Below, in pieces: positions 21,600-21,993 of a DNA stretch of 21,993 nt. Each line of letters begins with the position of its first letter. The stretch's first letter is position 1. Made by a program: the position numbers and the translations under genes. Origin of the DNA: Fimenecus sp052273845 (GTDB taxonomy: Bacteria; Bacillota; Clostridia; Oscillospirales; Acutalibacteraceae); assembly GCA_052273845.1 (NCBI GenBank), contig DAVZHM010000025.1, positions 1-21,993 of the forward strand. The letters run 5' to 3'. The notes under the pieces are model-generated. The model saw only the letters and a program-made list of their open reading frames with translations. It did no database searches and was not told the origin of the DNA.

Positions 21600-21993
21600 T
21601 TACGATTTGCCTTTTATTGCGTCCCAATACGCTTTGGCGGCTTGCTCGGTTCGATTTTCGCCGAACTGATAATACTGCCTGCCCAAAAGCGCGTCAGGCA
21701 AATATTGTTGCTCTACCCAACGGTTCGGATACTCGTGCGGGTATTTGTAAAACTGCCCTTTGTTTTTGACATCGTCACCGTCATAATGCATATTTTGCAA
21801 ACAGCGCGGTATGCGCCCGTAATTGCCCTTTTGCACATCCGCACACGCCGCAAAAATCGCATCGTGCGCCGTGTTGGATTTCGGCGAGGTGGCAACCAGC
21901 ACCACCGCGTCGGCAAGCGGGATTTTCGCTTCGGGAAGCCCCACGCTGAGTGCAATATCACACGCGGCTTTGACAACCGGGATTATTTGCGGA
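21600..21993 (-). CDS. rarA: Replication-associated recombination protein RarA (MgsA), C-terminal part
   Basis: The last 130 residues of an AAA+ ATPase that acts at stalled replication forks; the ATPase domain lies beyond the window. The visible part is the C-terminal tetramerisation domain with VGLPEAKIPLADAVVLVATSPKSN, AADVQKGN-like helices, HYDGDDVKNKGQFYKYPHEYP and WVEQQYLPDALLGRQYY, all diagnostic for RarA. The reading frame is open to the window edge and ends with TAA at 21600. The flippase gene follows after 20 bases. Confidence 0.95.
   Translation of the reverse strand, partial: PQIIPVVKAACDIALSVGLPEAKIPLADAVVLVATSPKSNTAHDAIFAACADVQKGNYGRIPRCLQNMHYDGDDVKNKGQFYKYPHEYPNRWVEQQYLPDALLGRQYYQFGENRTEQAAKAYWDAIKGKS

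Overview
The window reads as chromosomal DNA of a low-to-mid GC Gram-positive anaerobe, most likely class Clostridia and perhaps Oscillospirales-like. The grounds are the tRNA-sensing T-box leader, AAGGAG-type ribosome sites, consensus TTGACA/TATAAT promoters with 17-18 bp spacers, an EFR1-type flavodoxin/ferredoxin protein, QueT, a stand-alone TrpB2 and a short DUF6472-like protein. The genus cannot be fixed from sequence alone. No phage, plasmid, transposase, CRISPR, rRNA or tRNA genes were seen.

Layout. (1) Positions 1-8222 hold one long leftward operon read from a near-perfect promoter at 8194-8222: ATP-grasp ligase of the D-aspartate ligase type, Asp/Glu racemase, AsnB-type amidotransferase, cyclase-family hydrolase, UDP-galactopyranose-mutase-like FAD enzyme, a DUF6472-like protein, glmU and pth (cut by the window edge). 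(2) Positions 8416-9791 hold a rightward, translationally coupled trio of small exported or membrane-anchored proteins of unknown function, closed by a strong terminator. (3) Positions 9811-12208 hold a leftward pair, a COG2509-type FAD dehydrogenase and an EFR1 protein, with a structured leader that looks like an attenuator. (4) Positions 12292-12427 hold palindromic intergenic repeat DNA. (5) Positions 12445-14669 hold a leftward OmpR-type response regulator and sensor kinase. (6) Positions 14674-15327 hold queT with a preQ1-like leader, divergent from (7) a Fur-family regulator and a PF11449-type metal exporter (15356-16744). (8) Positions 16800-20076 hold a T-box leader followed by malQ and trpB2. 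(9) Positions 20086-21993 hold a leftward pair, the end of rarA and a Wzx-type flippase.

How the genes fit together. The first three genes of the long operon match the known logic for a D-Asp/D-Asn peptidoglycan cross-bridge: the racemase makes D-Asp, the ATP-grasp enzyme attaches it, and an AsnB-like enzyme amidates it. They are transcribed with glmU, which makes the UDP-GlcNAc precursor. This is the best candidate for a coherent, under-described system here. The second is the T-box ahead of malQ-trpB2. Its specifier register and its UGGU bulge point to tRNA-Met rather than tRNA-Trp, although trpB2 would suggest Trp. The third is the uncharacterised exported trio.
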